Source: Gardnerella vaginalis | Lineage (GTDB): Bacteria; Actinomycetota; Actinomycetes; Actinomycetales; Bifidobacteriaceae | Direction: 5' to 3' | NCBI RefSeq assembly: GCF_040427915.1 | Contig: NZ_JBETXJ010000002.1 | Span: forward strand, 1,426,001 to 1,490,000 | DNA: 64,000 bases | Part shown: piece after piece, positions 37,478 through 47,228 of the stretch | Numbering within the stretch: position 1 is the first letter of the stretch | How the letters are laid out: the number at the start of each line of letters is the position of its first letter | Notes under the pieces: generated by a model | Database searches by the model: none | What the model was told of the DNA's origin: nothing | What the model saw: the letters and a program-made list of their open reading frames with translations, nothing else | Translations under genes and position numbers: made by a program

Positions 37478-38914
37478 CTAGCGCACAACAAAACCCTGAT
37501 TATACCCGTATTCTTTCAAGTCTTTTTTCCAAAGATTAATACCATCTTTAAGACTAATTTTAGGACCAGGGTCGTCTGGAAGTTGAAAATCCTTACCATC
37601 GTCTTGTTTAATGCCTGCATCAATCATCGACTGCACTGTTAAACGTGCTCTTGATTTTCTGTTCCAATCATAGGCCAAACCGACTGTGAAACGAAAATCG
37701 CTACGAGAATATACTTCAAACGGCAAATATTTGTAGCCTGTATCTACATGATTTGCTGCATCTGCAAAAATACGGTTGAATTGTTGTCCTCCGAAATATG
37801 GCACATCGATTCCGCGAGAATCACGAACCATTGTTTTGTTTAGAAACGATTTGTCTCTAAGAGTCACAACGTCTGCTGGGAATGCTCCAGATAAAACTCT
37901 TTCTTTAATACCAGTCTGATCATGGCATACAAAATTCACAAAACGCATCGCGGCTTCAGGCTTGCGACTAGACTGAAGGACGCTTAGAGCAGATCCTCCC
38001 ATTTGCGCATTATCATTGTTTCCATTCATAGTTGGAACTCTCGCTACACGCCACAATCCTGCTCCGCCTGGAATATCATGCATAAGAAGCGATGTCATCC
38101 ATGCTCCGGCAAAAACAGATGCAACACTGCCAGAACCGACTGCATTTTTCCAAGCTGGAGTCCAAGTTGTTAGTCTTGTATCAACCAAATCTTCGTCAAT
38201 CATTGACTGCCAGAATTTGGTAAAGTCTTTTGTCCCTTTGTCTTTACTTAAGCGAACTGTAACGGTTTTACCATCGTGAGAAGTTATAAAAGGTCTTCCT
38301 CCTGCAAGCCAAATCATAGCGTTATAAAAACTAGCATCTCCAGAATCTGCAGCAATATAAACGCCAATATTTTTTAATTTTCTTGCAGCATGTAGATAAT
38401 CCTTCCAGGTGTGAATTTGCGTAGCATCCACACCTGCTTGGTTGAATACGTCTTGATTATAAAACCATGCTAAGGGACCTGAATCCATTGGCAATCCATA
38501 AACTCGTCCTCCTAGTTGAACAGAAGACCATGTGCCTGGCGTATAGAATGTTTGAGTTCCTTGAACGCGATTTGTAATATCCAAAAGTTGTCCGCTAACC
38601 GCGTATTGTGGCAAAGCGTGATATTCAAGCTGAGCGACATCCGGCATACCGTAGCCGTCTTGAATAGCGCTGTTAAGATTGTTGTATCCGCTTGTATCTT
38701 TAACACTAACGCGAATATCTGGATTTCGTTTCTCAAAATCTGCCGCAATCCGCTTCATGCTTGGTTCCCAAGACCATACTGTTATTTTTGTTCTAGAATC
38801 AACAGATCCGCATGACGCACAAAAAGCAACAATAAAAACGCATGTAATCGCAGAAATTACGCGCTTTATATTACGAACAAAAACGCGGTTTATATTACGG
38901 TTTATATTACGCAT
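37478..38914 (-). CDS. Extracellular sugar-binding lipoprotein (family 1), orphan
   Basis: About 478 residues from the chosen ATG. A basic N-region (RNINRNINRVFVRNIKRV), a hydrophobic core ISAITCVFIVAF and a lipobox-like CASC mark a lipoprotein, followed by an ABC sugar-binding fold (ITVWSWEPSMKRIAADFEKRNPDI, WTYDW-type aromatic sites). A GTG at 38977 gives a 499-residue version, but that places the signal core too far inside. The signal region is encoded by a 12-bp tandem repeat (GGTTTATATTAC). No permease or ATPase gene adjoins, so it must share a transporter encoded elsewhere. Confidence 0.8.
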   Translation of the reverse strand: MRNINRNINRVFVRNIKRVISAITCVFIVAFCASCGSVDSRTKITVWSWEPSMKRIAADFEKRNPDIRVSVKDTSGYNNLNSAIQDGYGMPDVAQLEYHALPQYAVSGQLLDITNRVQGTQTFYTPGTWSSVQLGGRVYGLPMDSGPLAWFYNQDVFNQAGVDATQIHTWKDYLHAARKLKNIGVYIAADSGDASFYNAMIWLAGGRPFITSHDGKTVTVRLSKDKGTKDFTKFWQSMIDEDLVDTRLTTWTPAWKNAVGSGSVASVFAGAWMTSLLMHDIPGGAGLWRVARVPTMNGNNDNAQMGGSALSVLQSSRKPEAAMRFVNFVCHDQTGIKERVLSGAFPADVVTLRDKSFLNKTMVRDSRGIDVPYFGGQQFNRIFADAANHVDTGYKYLPFEVYSRSDFRFTVGLAYDWNRKSRARLTVQSMIDAGIKQDDGKDFQLPDDPGPKISLKDGINLWKKDLKEYGYNQGFVVR

Positions 38915-38979
38915 AACAAAACAACCAAAATTCTGCTTGCGACTTTTCTGCGGGCTTCTTGCACACATAATATTCACTG

Positions 38980-40887
38980 CTATTCTACAGTTACAGATTT
39001 TGCAAGATTCCTAGGCTTATCAACGTCATAGCCTTTAAGCTTTGCCATATTCATAGCAAAAAGTTGTAATGCTACAACATCTACTAAAGGACTTAACAAC
39101 GTTGGGCATTTAGGGCGCCAGAACACAATATCTGCGTAACGCTCAGCGTCTGGATCACCATCTTCTGCAACCGCAATCGTAAACGCTCCGCGAGCCTTAA
39201 CTTCTTCAATTCCCGAGATTACTTTAGCGTGTAAAACGTCTCTGCCTCTAGAAGATGGCACTATAACAACAACTGGCTCGCCTTTGTCTACTAGAGCTAT
39301 CGGGCCATGCTTTAATTCTCCTGCCGCAAAACCTTCTGTAAACGTGTACGCAATCTCTTTTAGCTTTAATGCGCCTTCTAAAGCAACTGGGTAGCCAACA
39401 TGCCTGCCAAGGAACAGGAACGATTTTGCGTCTATTGTTTTCTTTGCGGCTTGCATAATCGAATCAGCTTGCGTATCTAAAACGTTTTGGATTTTATCTG
39501 GCATTTCTTTAAGCTGAGACACAATTTGCTGAATCTCATCCCTGTACATTGTTCCCTTGACTTGAGCCAAATAAAGCCCAAGCATGTATGCTGCCACGAT
39601 TTGCGCAACAAATGCTTTTGTAGAAGCAACTGCGATTTCTGGGCCAGCATGAGTGTAAAGTACAGCATCCGATTCTCGCGGAATACTCGAGCCTTGAGTG
39701 TTGCATATTGCAAGCACGCGGCTACCCTGCTCGCGCGCGTGCCTTAACGCCATTAACGTGTCCATTGTTTCGCCAGATTGAGATATTGCGACAACAAGCG
39801 TTCTATGCGTTAAAATTGGGTCCCTGTACCTAAATTCGTGAGCCAACTCCACTTCTACTGGCACGCGCACCCAATGTTCGATCGCATATTTTGCAACTAA
39901 TCCAGCGTAGCTTGCTGTTCCACAAGCCACAACTATTATCTTGTCGATTGATCGCAAAATATCTTGACTAATCCTAACTTCGTCAAGAATAATGTTCCCT
40001 TTTGCGTCAAATCGTCCTCGTAAAGTATCAGCTACAGCATGCGGATCTTCGTGGATTTCCTTATCCATAAAGGAATCCCATCCGCCTTTTTCTACCGCAG
40101 AAGCGTCCCAGTCTACTGTAAAACAACTAGGGTTTTCAATCTCGTTGCCGTCAAAATCTGTAAGAAGAAGCTCTGCTTTTTTGTTTCCTTCTATATCACC
40201 TATTAAAACAGCTTGATCTTGACCAACTTCAAGCACTTTATCTGTGTATTGAACAAAAGCTGCAACATCAGAGCCCAAGAAATACTCATTATCTGAAACA
40301 CCTACTACAAGCGGCGAATCGTGACGAACAGCGGCAACAATACCAGGCTGTCTAACATCCACTGCAAGTAGAGTAAAAGCTCCTTTAAGAATTTTTGCAA
40401 CTCGTCTTATTGCTTCAAAAAGATCTGGTTTACCAGTTTCTTCAATTATTTGATTCGCGATTTTTCCAAGCGCTTTTGCTGCAACTTCCGTATCTGTTTG
40501 AGACGAAAACTCTATGCCTTCTTTTTGCATTTGTTCTTTAAGGCTAATAGCGTTTTCAATAATACCGTTATGAATAAGAGCGATTTTTCCGTCTGCACTA
40601 GTATGCGGATGCGCGTTTAAATCACAAGGAGCGCCATTCGTAGCCCATCGAGTGTGACCGATTGCCACGCTCGCTTCTGGCATTGGATTAGCTTCTATAT
40701 CTTTTCTTAAAACAGCTAAGCGACCAGCTTTTTTGCGTACGCATATAGAATCCATTCCTGGAGCAGCAAGCGCTACTCCAGATGAATCATATCCGCGATA
40801 TTCTAAGCGTTCTAACCCATTTAAGCAAACTTCTAAAGGCTTTGCGCAAACTGTGCCAAAACCTGCATATCCTACAATGCCACACAT
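38980..40887 (-). CDS. glmS: Glutamine-fructose-6-phosphate aminotransferase (isomerizing)
   Basis: 635 residues. N-terminal Ntn glutaminase domain with nucleophile Cys2 (MCGIVGYAG), then two SIS isomerase domains (VACGTASYAG, SQSGETMDT, FLGRHVGYPVALEGALKLKEIAY) and the C-terminal KSVTVE. It makes glucosamine 6-phosphate for peptidoglycan. The ribosome site is weak. I see no glmS ribozyme upstream, as expected in Actinobacteria. Confidence 0.97.
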   Translation of the reverse strand: MCGIVGYAGFGTVCAKPLEVCLNGLERLEYRGYDSSGVALAAPGMDSICVRKKAGRLAVLRKDIEANPMPEASVAIGHTRWATNGAPCDLNAHPHTSADGKIALIHNGIIENAISLKEQMQKEGIEFSSQTDTEVAAKALGKIANQIIEETGKPDLFEAIRRVAKILKGAFTLLAVDVRQPGIVAAVRHDSPLVVGVSDNEYFLGSDVAAFVQYTDKVLEVGQDQAVLIGDIEGNKKAELLLTDFDGNEIENPSCFTVDWDASAVEKGGWDSFMDKEIHEDPHAVADTLRGRFDAKGNIILDEVRISQDILRSIDKIIVVACGTASYAGLVAKYAIEHWVRVPVEVELAHEFRYRDPILTHRTLVVAISQSGETMDTLMALRHAREQGSRVLAICNTQGSSIPRESDAVLYTHAGPEIAVASTKAFVAQIVAAYMLGLYLAQVKGTMYRDEIQQIVSQLKEMPDKIQNVLDTQADSIMQAAKKTIDAKSFLFLGRHVGYPVALEGALKLKEIAYTFTEGFAAGELKHGPIALVDKGEPVVVIVPSSRGRDVLHAKVISGIEEVKARGAFTIAVAEDGDPDAERYADIVFWRPKCPTLLSPLVDVVALQLFAMNMAKLKGYDVDKPRNLAKSVTVE

Positions 40888-40966
40888 AATTTTCTATTGT
40901 ACGTTATAAAACGTGCGTGTTTCTACACATGTCGAAAATATGCAAAAATCTTATTAAAATACGCGA

Positions 40967-41014
40967 AAAATACTTGCAAAATATTTATATAAAATACTTG
41001 CAAAACACTTATAA
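40967..41014. repeat. 24-bp tandem duplication over the glnQ-type stop codon
   Basis: Two 24-bp units, each beginning AAAATACTTGCAAAA (40967-40990 and 40991-41014), 21 of 24 identical. The stop codon of the ATPase gene (minus strand, 41009-41011) lies in the second unit. Confidence 0.8.
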
Positions 41015-41830
41015 AACGTGATGTAGAAAATCTTTAAATCTTTCTGTTTGTGGGCAATCTATGATTCCTGAAGTACCACATTCAACAACTTTTCCGCCGT
41101 CCATGAACACAACTTGATCTGCAACTTCTCGAGCAAAGCCAATCTCGTGAGTTACGACAATCATTGTCATTCCATCATTAGCTAAATCGCGCATAACGTT
41201 AAGCACTTCCCCAACTAGTTCTGGGTCTAATGCAGACGTAGGCTCGTCAAAAAGCATTATTTCTGGTTTCATTGCGAGCGCACGCGCAATGGCAACTCGC
41301 TGCTGCTGACCGCCCGAAAGCTGAGAAGGATAATGGTCTAATCTATCTGCCATTCCGACACGTTCAAGTTCTTTAATTGCTAAATCGCGTGCAGCGGTTT
41401 TGTCCATGTGTAAAACATGAACTGGCGCTTCCATAACGTTTTCAATAGCAGTCATATGTGGGAATAAGTTAAAACGTTGGAATACCATGCCTAGCTTTGC
41501 GCGTTGCGCTGCAATTTCATTGTCGTTTAACGCTTGCAATGCTTCTTTACCGTTATGTATAACGGTTTTTACGCCAATGCGCTCGCCATAAATCGTGATT
41601 TTACCAGACGTAATTTTTTCTAGCTGATTTATCAATCGCAATAGGGTTGATTTTCCACTTCCAGAAGGACCAAGTATGACTGTTACACTTCCTGGATTAA
41701 CAGTCATGTCAACTCCCTTAAGGACTTGAAGATTGCCGAAGGACTTGTGTAAATCTTTTATGACTACTGCTGGAGTATCACTTTTAGTACCATTTTGGTT
41801 TTGTGTATCAACCGTTAAAATATCAGTCAT
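41009..41830 (-). CDS. glnQ: Polar amino-acid ABC transporter ATPase (GlnQ type)
   Basis: 273 residues with Walker [11 protein letters not shown] loop [11 protein letters not shown] (GlnQ/HisP signature), [15 protein letters not shown] and [11 protein letters not shown]. It powers uptake of glutamine, glutamate or another polar amino acid with the next two genes. Its first 20 residues are an extra polar extension. Confidence 0.92.
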   Translation of the reverse strand: MTDILTVDTQNQNGTKSDTPAVVIKDLHKSFGNLQVLKGVDMTVNPGSVTVILGPSGSGKSTLLRLINQLEKITSGKITIYGERIGVKTVIHNGKEALQALNDNEIAAQRAKLGMVFQRFNLFPHMTAIENVMEAPVHVLHMDKTAARDLAIKELERVGMADRLDHYPSQLSGGQQQRVAIARALAMKPEIMLFDEPTSALDPELVGEVLNVMRDLANDGMTMIVVTHEIGFAREVADQVVFMDGGKVVECGTSGIIDCPQTERFKDFLHHVL

Positions 41831-41879
41831 TTTTCCTCAAATCTAATTACGATTATATAAAATTTGTAATTTTTACGCG

Positions 41880-41909
41880 GTTTATGCGTTATATGTTTAT
41901 GCGTTAAAA
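41880..41909. repeat. 15-bp tandem duplication over a permease stop codon
   Basis: GTTTATGCGTTATAT (41880-41894) then GTTTATGCGTTAAAA (41895-41909). The permease stop (minus strand, 41897-41899) is in the second unit. Confidence 0.8.
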
Positions 41910-42889
41910 CCTAACATTGTTGCATTATTGCGACCTTTTACAGCGTCACTATTCGCTTTAATCGCATTATCTCCACGCTTTGCAGCATTAGAGTTAATTT
42001 GAGCATTGTTTACAATGTCTTTTGCTTCAAATCCTTTACCAAAATGCTTTTCTAACATAACTTGAAAAACCATCAAAATAGACGTAATAATTAAATACCA
42101 AATGCTAGCAACTATAAGCAACGGAATTGGCTTATAAATACGATTTGCTACAGCATTTGTGGCAAACTGAAGCTCTAAGGTAAAAGGCACAGCTAAAACC
42201 AAAGACGTAGTTTTAAGCATACCAATAGTCTCATTGCCCAAAGGTGGAACGATAATGCGCATAGCCTGAGGCAAAACAACCCTGCGCATAGTCAAAGACC
42301 TGCCCATGCCAAGAGCTTGAGCTGCCTCAACCTGACCAGCATCAACAGCTTCTAAACCAGCACGAACAATCTCCGACAAATACGCAGCCTCATTAAGCGA
42401 CAAGCCAATAACTGCAGCGTTTAAAGAAGTCATAACAACGTTGGAATCAATGGAGAAAAACTCAACGGATGTAAATGGAATGCCCATACTCAATTTAGGA
42501 ACAAGTACAGCAAACATTCCCCAAAATACTAGCTGCGTATAAACTGGTGTACCCCTAAAGAACCAAATAAAGAACCAGCTTACGGCTCGAAGAACAGGGT
42601 TTACAGACTTACGCATCATTGCTAATCCTATGGCAAGAACAATTGCAATAATCATAGATAAGAATGTGAGTATTAGCGTCCAAGCAATGCCTGTAAGAAC
42701 ATTGTCGCTTATTAGATAAATGCCTACAATATTCCACTCAAAACGCGGATTTGTGATAATTGAATAAATCAAAGAGCAGGCGATTATTGCTACTATTACG
42801 CCAGCTACAATCGGTCCAGGGTTCTTTACTGGTAGAATCCGATCACCATCAGAGTTTTGCGAAAGCTTCTTACTCGCATTGTTAAACAT
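41897..42889 (-). CDS. Polar amino-acid ABC transporter permease
   Basis: 330 residues of the HisM/GlnP family. Several membrane segments and the EAA loop EAAQALGMGRSLTMRRVVLPQAMRI (near 200-224) contact the ATPase. The last 40 residues are a polar tail rich in N, A and K (about NAQINSNAAKRGDN onward) that family members usually lack. TGGAGAAAAT supports the start. Confidence 0.9.
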   Translation of the reverse strand: MFNNASKKLSQNSDGDRILPVKNPGPIVAGVIVAIIACSLIYSIITNPRFEWNIVGIYLISDNVLTGIAWTLILTFLSMIIAIVLAIGLAMMRKSVNPVLRAVSWFFIWFFRGTPVYTQLVFWGMFAVLVPKLSMGIPFTSVEFFSIDSNVVMTSLNAAVIGLSLNEAAYLSEIVRAGLEAVDAGQVEAAQALGMGRSLTMRRVVLPQAMRIIVPPLGNETIGMLKTTSLVLAVPFTLELQFATNAVANRIYKPIPLLIVASIWYLIITSILMVFQVMLEKHFGKGFEAKDIVNNAQINSNAAKRGDNAIKANSDAVKGRNNATMLGFNA

Positions 42890-43049
42890 ATTTTCTCCAT
42901 TAACATTTTAAATTGTCACATATGTGAATAATAACTAGCGGATTATTAACTAGCAATTAACGCACTTGCGATGCACAAATATATTAAATACAAATAAGGC
43001 GTGCGATTTTCACTATACTAATAGCTACAAACGCACGCCAAATTTAAGA

Positions 43050-43976
43050 TCAAACTTCTGGATTTACTTGCGCTTCCTTAATGGCAACGTTTTCAACACC
43101 CCACTTCTTTAGAATGTCATTATAAACGCCATTCTTCATAAGCTTATCTATTGCAGCCTTAATGAGCTTTAACATCTTAGCGTCGCCCTTTTTAACCGCC
43201 GCTCCCATTGGCTCGGAATCATTGCTGCTTTCAAGAATCTCTAGCTTTCCATCGTTCTTTATTGCAGCATAACCAGCTACAGGAGTGTCAGCATACATAA
43301 CGTCTGCACGACCAGAGAGTAATGCTGTAGTAGCATCTGTCTGCTCTTTAAAGCTCATGATTTCTAGTGGCTTATCATTATTTGCCTTGCACTGCTTTTT
43401 GGCTTCTTCCATAATTGGCTCGCCAACAGTGCCTGTTTCTAATGTAACTTTTTTGCCGCAAAGATTCTTTGGATCTACCTTAGTTGGGTTTCCTTTGCGA
43501 ACTTCAAAAGATAAGCCAGCGTTTGCGTACGTCACGAAGTCAACGGACTTCATACGTTCAGCGTTTACAGTAAAACCAGAGATTCCAACGTTATACTTGC
43601 TTCCGATTGCTGGAATAATGGAATCAAACTGAGCATGCATAATCTTCGCTTTTAAGCCCATCAATTTTGCTAAAGCTTTAGAGAAGTCGATTTCGTAGCC
43701 GACTGGTGTTTTTCCATCTGCAGCGAAGAACTCTGCTGGAGCATAGCTAACGTTTACACCAACTGTTAATTCGCCAGTTTTTGCAACGCTTTCTGGAACG
43801 AGTTTTGCAATCTCTTCATCTTTTTGAACTTTGCTTACATCGTAGCTGCGTGCCACATCTGGATCTGCTGCTTTAGAATCAGCTGGACCGCACGCGCAAG
43901 TGCATCCAATTAATGCAAGAGTTGCAATTGCTGCAATAGGCTTAATTGACTTAAAAATCTTATCCGACTTAAGCAT
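43050..43976 (-). CDS. Polar amino-acid ABC transporter binding lipoprotein
   Basis: 308 residues of solute-binding family 3. N-terminal signal with LIGCTCAC lipobox region (residues 22-29), then the two-lobe fold: TVGVNVSYAPAEFFAADGKTPVGYEID, ISGFTVNAERMKSVDF, a hinge KKVTLETGTVGEP. First gene of the transporter operon (GGAGAAGGAA ribosome site). Confidence 0.92.
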   Translation of the reverse strand: MLKSDKIFKSIKPIAAIATLALIGCTCACGPADSKAADPDVARSYDVSKVQKDEEIAKLVPESVAKTGELTVGVNVSYAPAEFFAADGKTPVGYEIDFSKALAKLMGLKAKIMHAQFDSIIPAIGSKYNVGISGFTVNAERMKSVDFVTYANAGLSFEVRKGNPTKVDPKNLCGKKVTLETGTVGEPIMEEAKKQCKANNDKPLEIMSFKEQTDATTALLSGRADVMYADTPVAGYAAIKNDGKLEILESSNDSEPMGAAVKKGDAKMLKLIKAAIDKLMKNGVYNDILKKWGVENVAIKEAQVNPEV

Positions 43977-44162
43977 TTCCTTCTCCTGTTCAATATTTCA
44001 GTCTTAAACAACTAATAACTTATAATTTACAGTGATGTGCATAACTATACACTATATCGCTACTAAATTGCGATTACTAAAATGCAAAAACTGAATATTC
44101 ATAAATTGCCATACATGAATATGCTAAAAATCAGCAAAAAATAACGAATTACAAAATCAAAA

Positions 44163-44196
44163 ACCGTATATTATTCGTAAAAATGAATAATATACG
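44163..44196 (-). terminator. Intrinsic terminator after smpB
   Basis: CCGTATATTATTC (44163-44175) pairs exactly with GAATAATATACGG (44184-44196). On the minus strand the stem is followed by TTTTTGATTTTG, so it ends the smpB transcript. Confidence 0.85.
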
Positions 44197-44226
44197 GCGT
44201 GTCGCAATACAATCACAAACAGCAAA

Positions 44227-44715
44227 TCACCTAGATTGCATATTCTTGTATCGCATAGCGCGCAATGCCTCGCGCTTATCTTGTTCCTCTCGCAATGCCT
44301 GCCGCTTATCGTACTCTTTTTTGCCTCGCGCCAAAGCAATCTCAACTTTAGCGTAGCTGCCTTTAAAGTAAATCCTCAAAGGCACAATAGTGTAACCTTT
44401 AGCTTCAATTTGCCTAGAAAGTTTAGCAATTTGAATCGCATGAAGAAGCAACTTACGCTTGCGCTTAGGAGCATGATTATTCCACGTGCCATTTAAATAT
44501 TCAGGAATATTTGCGCCTTCTAGCCAAATCTCACCACGTCTATCAATATTCACAAACGCCTCAGCTAAAGAAGCGCGGCCTTCTCGCAAAGACTTAACCT
44601 CTGTGCCAGTAAGAGCAATACCTGCTTCATAGCAATCTTCAATCGCATAGTCGTGATTTGCTTTTTTATTTCTTGCAACAGTTAAAGTACCATCTGAACC
44701 AGGTTTTTTATCCAA
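44227..44715 (-). CDS. smpB: SsrA-binding protein
   Basis: 162 residues. Binds tmRNA and delivers it to stalled ribosomes in trans-translation. Typical elements are NKKANHDYAIEDCYEAGIALTGTEVKSLREG, the KRKRKLLLH segment and a basic C-terminal tail with DKRQALREEQDKR. The tmRNA gene itself is not in the window. It follows the CHAP-protein gene by 37 bases, so may be in the ftsEX transcript. Confidence 0.96.
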   Translation of the reverse strand: MDKKPGSDGTLTVARNKKANHDYAIEDCYEAGIALTGTEVKSLREGRASLAEAFVNIDRRGEIWLEGANIPEYLNGTWNNHAPKRKRKLLLHAIQIAKLSRQIEAKGYTIVPLRIYFKGSYAKVEIALARGKKEYDKRQALREEQDKREALRAMRYKNMQSR

Positions 44716-44752
44716 ATTACACCAGCCTAAATAGAATCATAAAAATTAAAAT

Positions 44753-46147
44753 TTAGTAGTGAACATACTCATAATTGCCAGCATTACGAATAGTCCTATA
44801 AGACGGGAATGTTGCGAAACCAACGCCACCTTCGGAAATCAGTACCGAACCGTCCGAATTAACGCGTTCAACAACAGCAACATGTCCATATGTAGGATCT
44901 GATCCAGCAGCTCCTCTAGCAAATACCATAACAGCGCCAACGTGTGGAGTGCGGTTAACCAAATACCCAAGTCTACGCCCAGAATTCGCCCAATCAGCAC
45001 CGTTGCCCATAAAGGATCCTACTGGAAGACCAAGCTGAGATCTGCGCAAATACGCCCAAAGTGTGCATTGACGAGCTGGATAGGCAGAACCTCCAGCTGT
45101 GTTACCAGTATTATGCCCGTAGCAATTGCCAGAACCAGCAGGACAATTCCCAGGAACCGCGTAATTCATACCATTTGCGGCACCATTAGAAAGCGGTAGT
45201 GCAGGCAAGGAAGGAGTATTCCATCTGCCACCGCCTCTAAGCTGTTGACGATTACCATTATTAGGATTCATGCGAGCTGCAGCAGTAGCAGCTAAAGCCC
45301 TAGCTTGAGCGTCAATTTGTGACTTCAAAGCAATTATTTCAGCAGCTTCGCGAGCATCTTGAGAAGTAAGACTATTCTTTTGACTCTCTAACTGCTTTCT
45401 TAGAATAGTTCCTTGATCTCTTAAAGACTGAAGAGAACGCTGCTTTTCACTGGCAGCCTTAGCCGCAGCCTGGGCACTTTGCGCCTCAGAATCAGCTTTT
45501 GCTTTTAACTTTTGAATCTCTGTTTCAATAGCAGCTAAGCGCTGACGTCTATTCATAGAATTATTCAAAGTCACAGCAGCATCATTTGCAGCATTTGCTT
45601 CGCTACGTGCAACAGCAGCTTCTGATTGAAGTTTTCCAACAAACTGCTCAGTAGTAGTGGAGTTAGTCACCATTGCCATTACGTTAGAAGCATTGGAGCC
45701 ATGGAAACTTTTGCGAGCAAGTTGAGCTACAGCAGCCTTTGCATCATCGAAATCTTCGCCAGTCTGCTTGATTTTTTCTTCCAAATCGCGTTTGTCTTTT
45801 TGTGCAGATTGCAAACGCTGATTTGTTGATTCAACAAGACTCATAGCTTGTTGAGCTTGCTCCTGAGCTTGCTGAGTAGCACGGACTTGATTAGGGATTT
45901 GATGCTCGTTTAAATCATTAAGCTCTAGAATTTTATCAGCAAGCTGTTTATTTACTCCAGCAAGACGCTTTTTAAGAGCAGCATTACTTTGAACTTTCCT
46001 GTTGTAATCTTGCATGGTAACGGCATCAGCGCGTAGTGGCTGGTAAGCATATAAGGTAATACCAGCGGAAAGCATAAGAATGCTGCTTGCAATCGCGCTT
46101 GCAACAGTGCGCTTACAATATTTTGCATGGCATTTCTTGCTTTCCAT
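44753..46147 (-). CDS. CHAP-domain peptidoglycan hydrolase with coiled coil, probable FtsEX partner
   Basis: 464 residues. A signal peptide (ASAIASSILMLSAGITLYA) is followed by a long coiled coil (about 50-290, with many Q, A, K and E), a short N/G-rich hinge, then a CHAP amidase domain with catalytic Cys in RQCTLWAYLRR and His in YGHVAVVERV. This order matches PcsB/CwlO-type hydrolases, which the FtsEX complex activates across the membrane, and ftsX-ftsE lie directly upstream on the same strand. AAGGGAAG before the ATG at 46147 fixes the start rather than the in-frame codon at 46183. Confidence 0.88.
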   Translation of the reverse strand: MESKKCHAKYCKRTVASAIASSILMLSAGITLYAYQPLRADAVTMQDYNRKVQSNAALKKRLAGVNKQLADKILELNDLNEHQIPNQVRATQQAQEQAQQAMSLVESTNQRLQSAQKDKRDLEEKIKQTGEDFDDAKAAVAQLARKSFHGSNASNVMAMVTNSTTTEQFVGKLQSEAAVARSEANAANDAAVTLNNSMNRRQRLAAIETEIQKLKAKADSEAQSAQAAAKAASEKQRSLQSLRDQGTILRKQLESQKNSLTSQDAREAAEIIALKSQIDAQARALAATAAARMNPNNGNRQQLRGGGRWNTPSLPALPLSNGAANGMNYAVPGNCPAGSGNCYGHNTGNTAGGSAYPARQCTLWAYLRRSQLGLPVGSFMGNGADWANSGRRLGYLVNRTPHVGAVMVFARGAAGSDPTYGHVAVVERVNSDGSVLISEGGVGFATFPSYRTIRNAGNYEYVHY

Positions 46148-46226
46148 ATTTACTTCCCTTTCAAGTAGAAAATTCAAACACAACTAATGCGAATTATACA
46201 TTGAAAATTCTATTATCGATAAAATT

Positions 46227-46254
46227 TTTTTATTTATGATTTTTTATTTATGAT
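46227..46254. repeat. 14-bp tandem repeat between ftsX and the CHAP-protein gene
   Basis: TTTTTATTTATGAT occurs twice in a row (46227-46240, 46241-46254). Confidence 0.8.
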
Positions 46255-46301
46255 TTTTTAATGTTCATAATTTATTGATAATTTAAATTTTGCTTTTATA
46301 T

Positions 46302-47228
46302 TTACGCTTGAAGATATCTTCTGAGTGCAGCCGCGGAGGCGACTATTGAAAGTAGCACAGCTCCAAGAACCAGCACTGGAACTGTCATCCAAACAGTTGT
46401 TTGATTTACAAATGGCATCCAACGAACGTTTTGTGCAAGCCAATCTGTAATAAACACTTTAACAACAACGCTTAGTGCACACCCAGATAGTAGGGATCCC
46501 ATAAGGGACGCAAAAGCACCTTCTAAAATAAATGGCATGCGAATTGTCCAATTAGACGCGCCCACAAGTCGCATAATCTCCGTCTCTTGTTTTCTAGAGG
46601 CTGCAGACATACGAATAGTTGTACCGGTTAGCATAATCGCAACAACAACCATAACTGCAGCAAGCACAATAGTCACAGCCGTAGCATGATTCAAAACGCT
46701 AAACACTGGGTCAAAAATTTGTCTTTGGTCTACTACTTCCTCAACACCATTTCTGCCAGAAAGAACTTCTGAAACAACCTGATATTTGGTTGGATTTGTA
46801 AGCTTTAGTCGCAAAGAATCTTGCATATCAGCAGCTGTTAAAGTACGCCCCTGATATAAGCCATTAGGATATTGCTTAAGAAAAGTATTCTTGTAAAATT
46901 CGCTTCTACTAACATAAGTGATATTCGAAACATCATCACCTAACTCTTGGTTAATAATGTTCTCCAATTTTACAATTTCTTCTTTAGTAGGAGCTTTTCC
47001 AGAAGCACAGGATGCTGACTGACTTGTACCGTCTGGGCAAAGCCATGCTACAACTTCTACCTTGTCATACCAATCGCCTTTGGCTTTTGTGATTTGCGCT
47101 TGCATAAGAACAGATGCGCCTATAAACAAGAACGATATGAATGTAACGAGCATTACCGAAACAATCATAGAAACGTTTCTGCGCAAGCTAATCCACGTTT
47201 CTGAGAATATGAACCGCAATCGCATCAC
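46302..47228 (-). CDS. ftsX: Cell division protein FtsX
   Basis: 308 residues with four membrane segments: one near 20-42, then a large extracellular domain (about 45-190), and three more in the C-terminal half. It relays ATP-driven changes from FtsE to a cell-wall hydrolase outside the membrane. Its start overlaps the ftsE stop by four bases (ATGA), typical of this pair. Confidence 0.94.
   Translation of the reverse strand: MMRLRFIFSETWISLRRNVSMIVSVMLVTFISFLFIGASVLMQAQITKAKGDWYDKVEVVAWLCPDGTSQSASCASGKAPTKEEIVKLENIINQELGDDVSNITYVSRSEFYKNTFLKQYPNGLYQGRTLTAADMQDSLRLKLTNPTKYQVVSEVLSGRNGVEEVVDQRQIFDPVFSVLNHATAVTIVLAAVMVVVAIMLTGTTIRMSAASRKQETEIMRLVGASNWTIRMPFILEGAFASLMGSLLSGCALSVVVKVFITDWLAQNVRWMPFVNQTTVWMTVPVLVLGAVLLSIVASAAALRRYLQA

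Noticed and set aside
40888..41008. glmS ribozyme or riboswitch upstream of glmS
   Set aside because: Only about 100 AT-rich bases with direct repeats precede it on the minus strand; no ribozyme core is visible.
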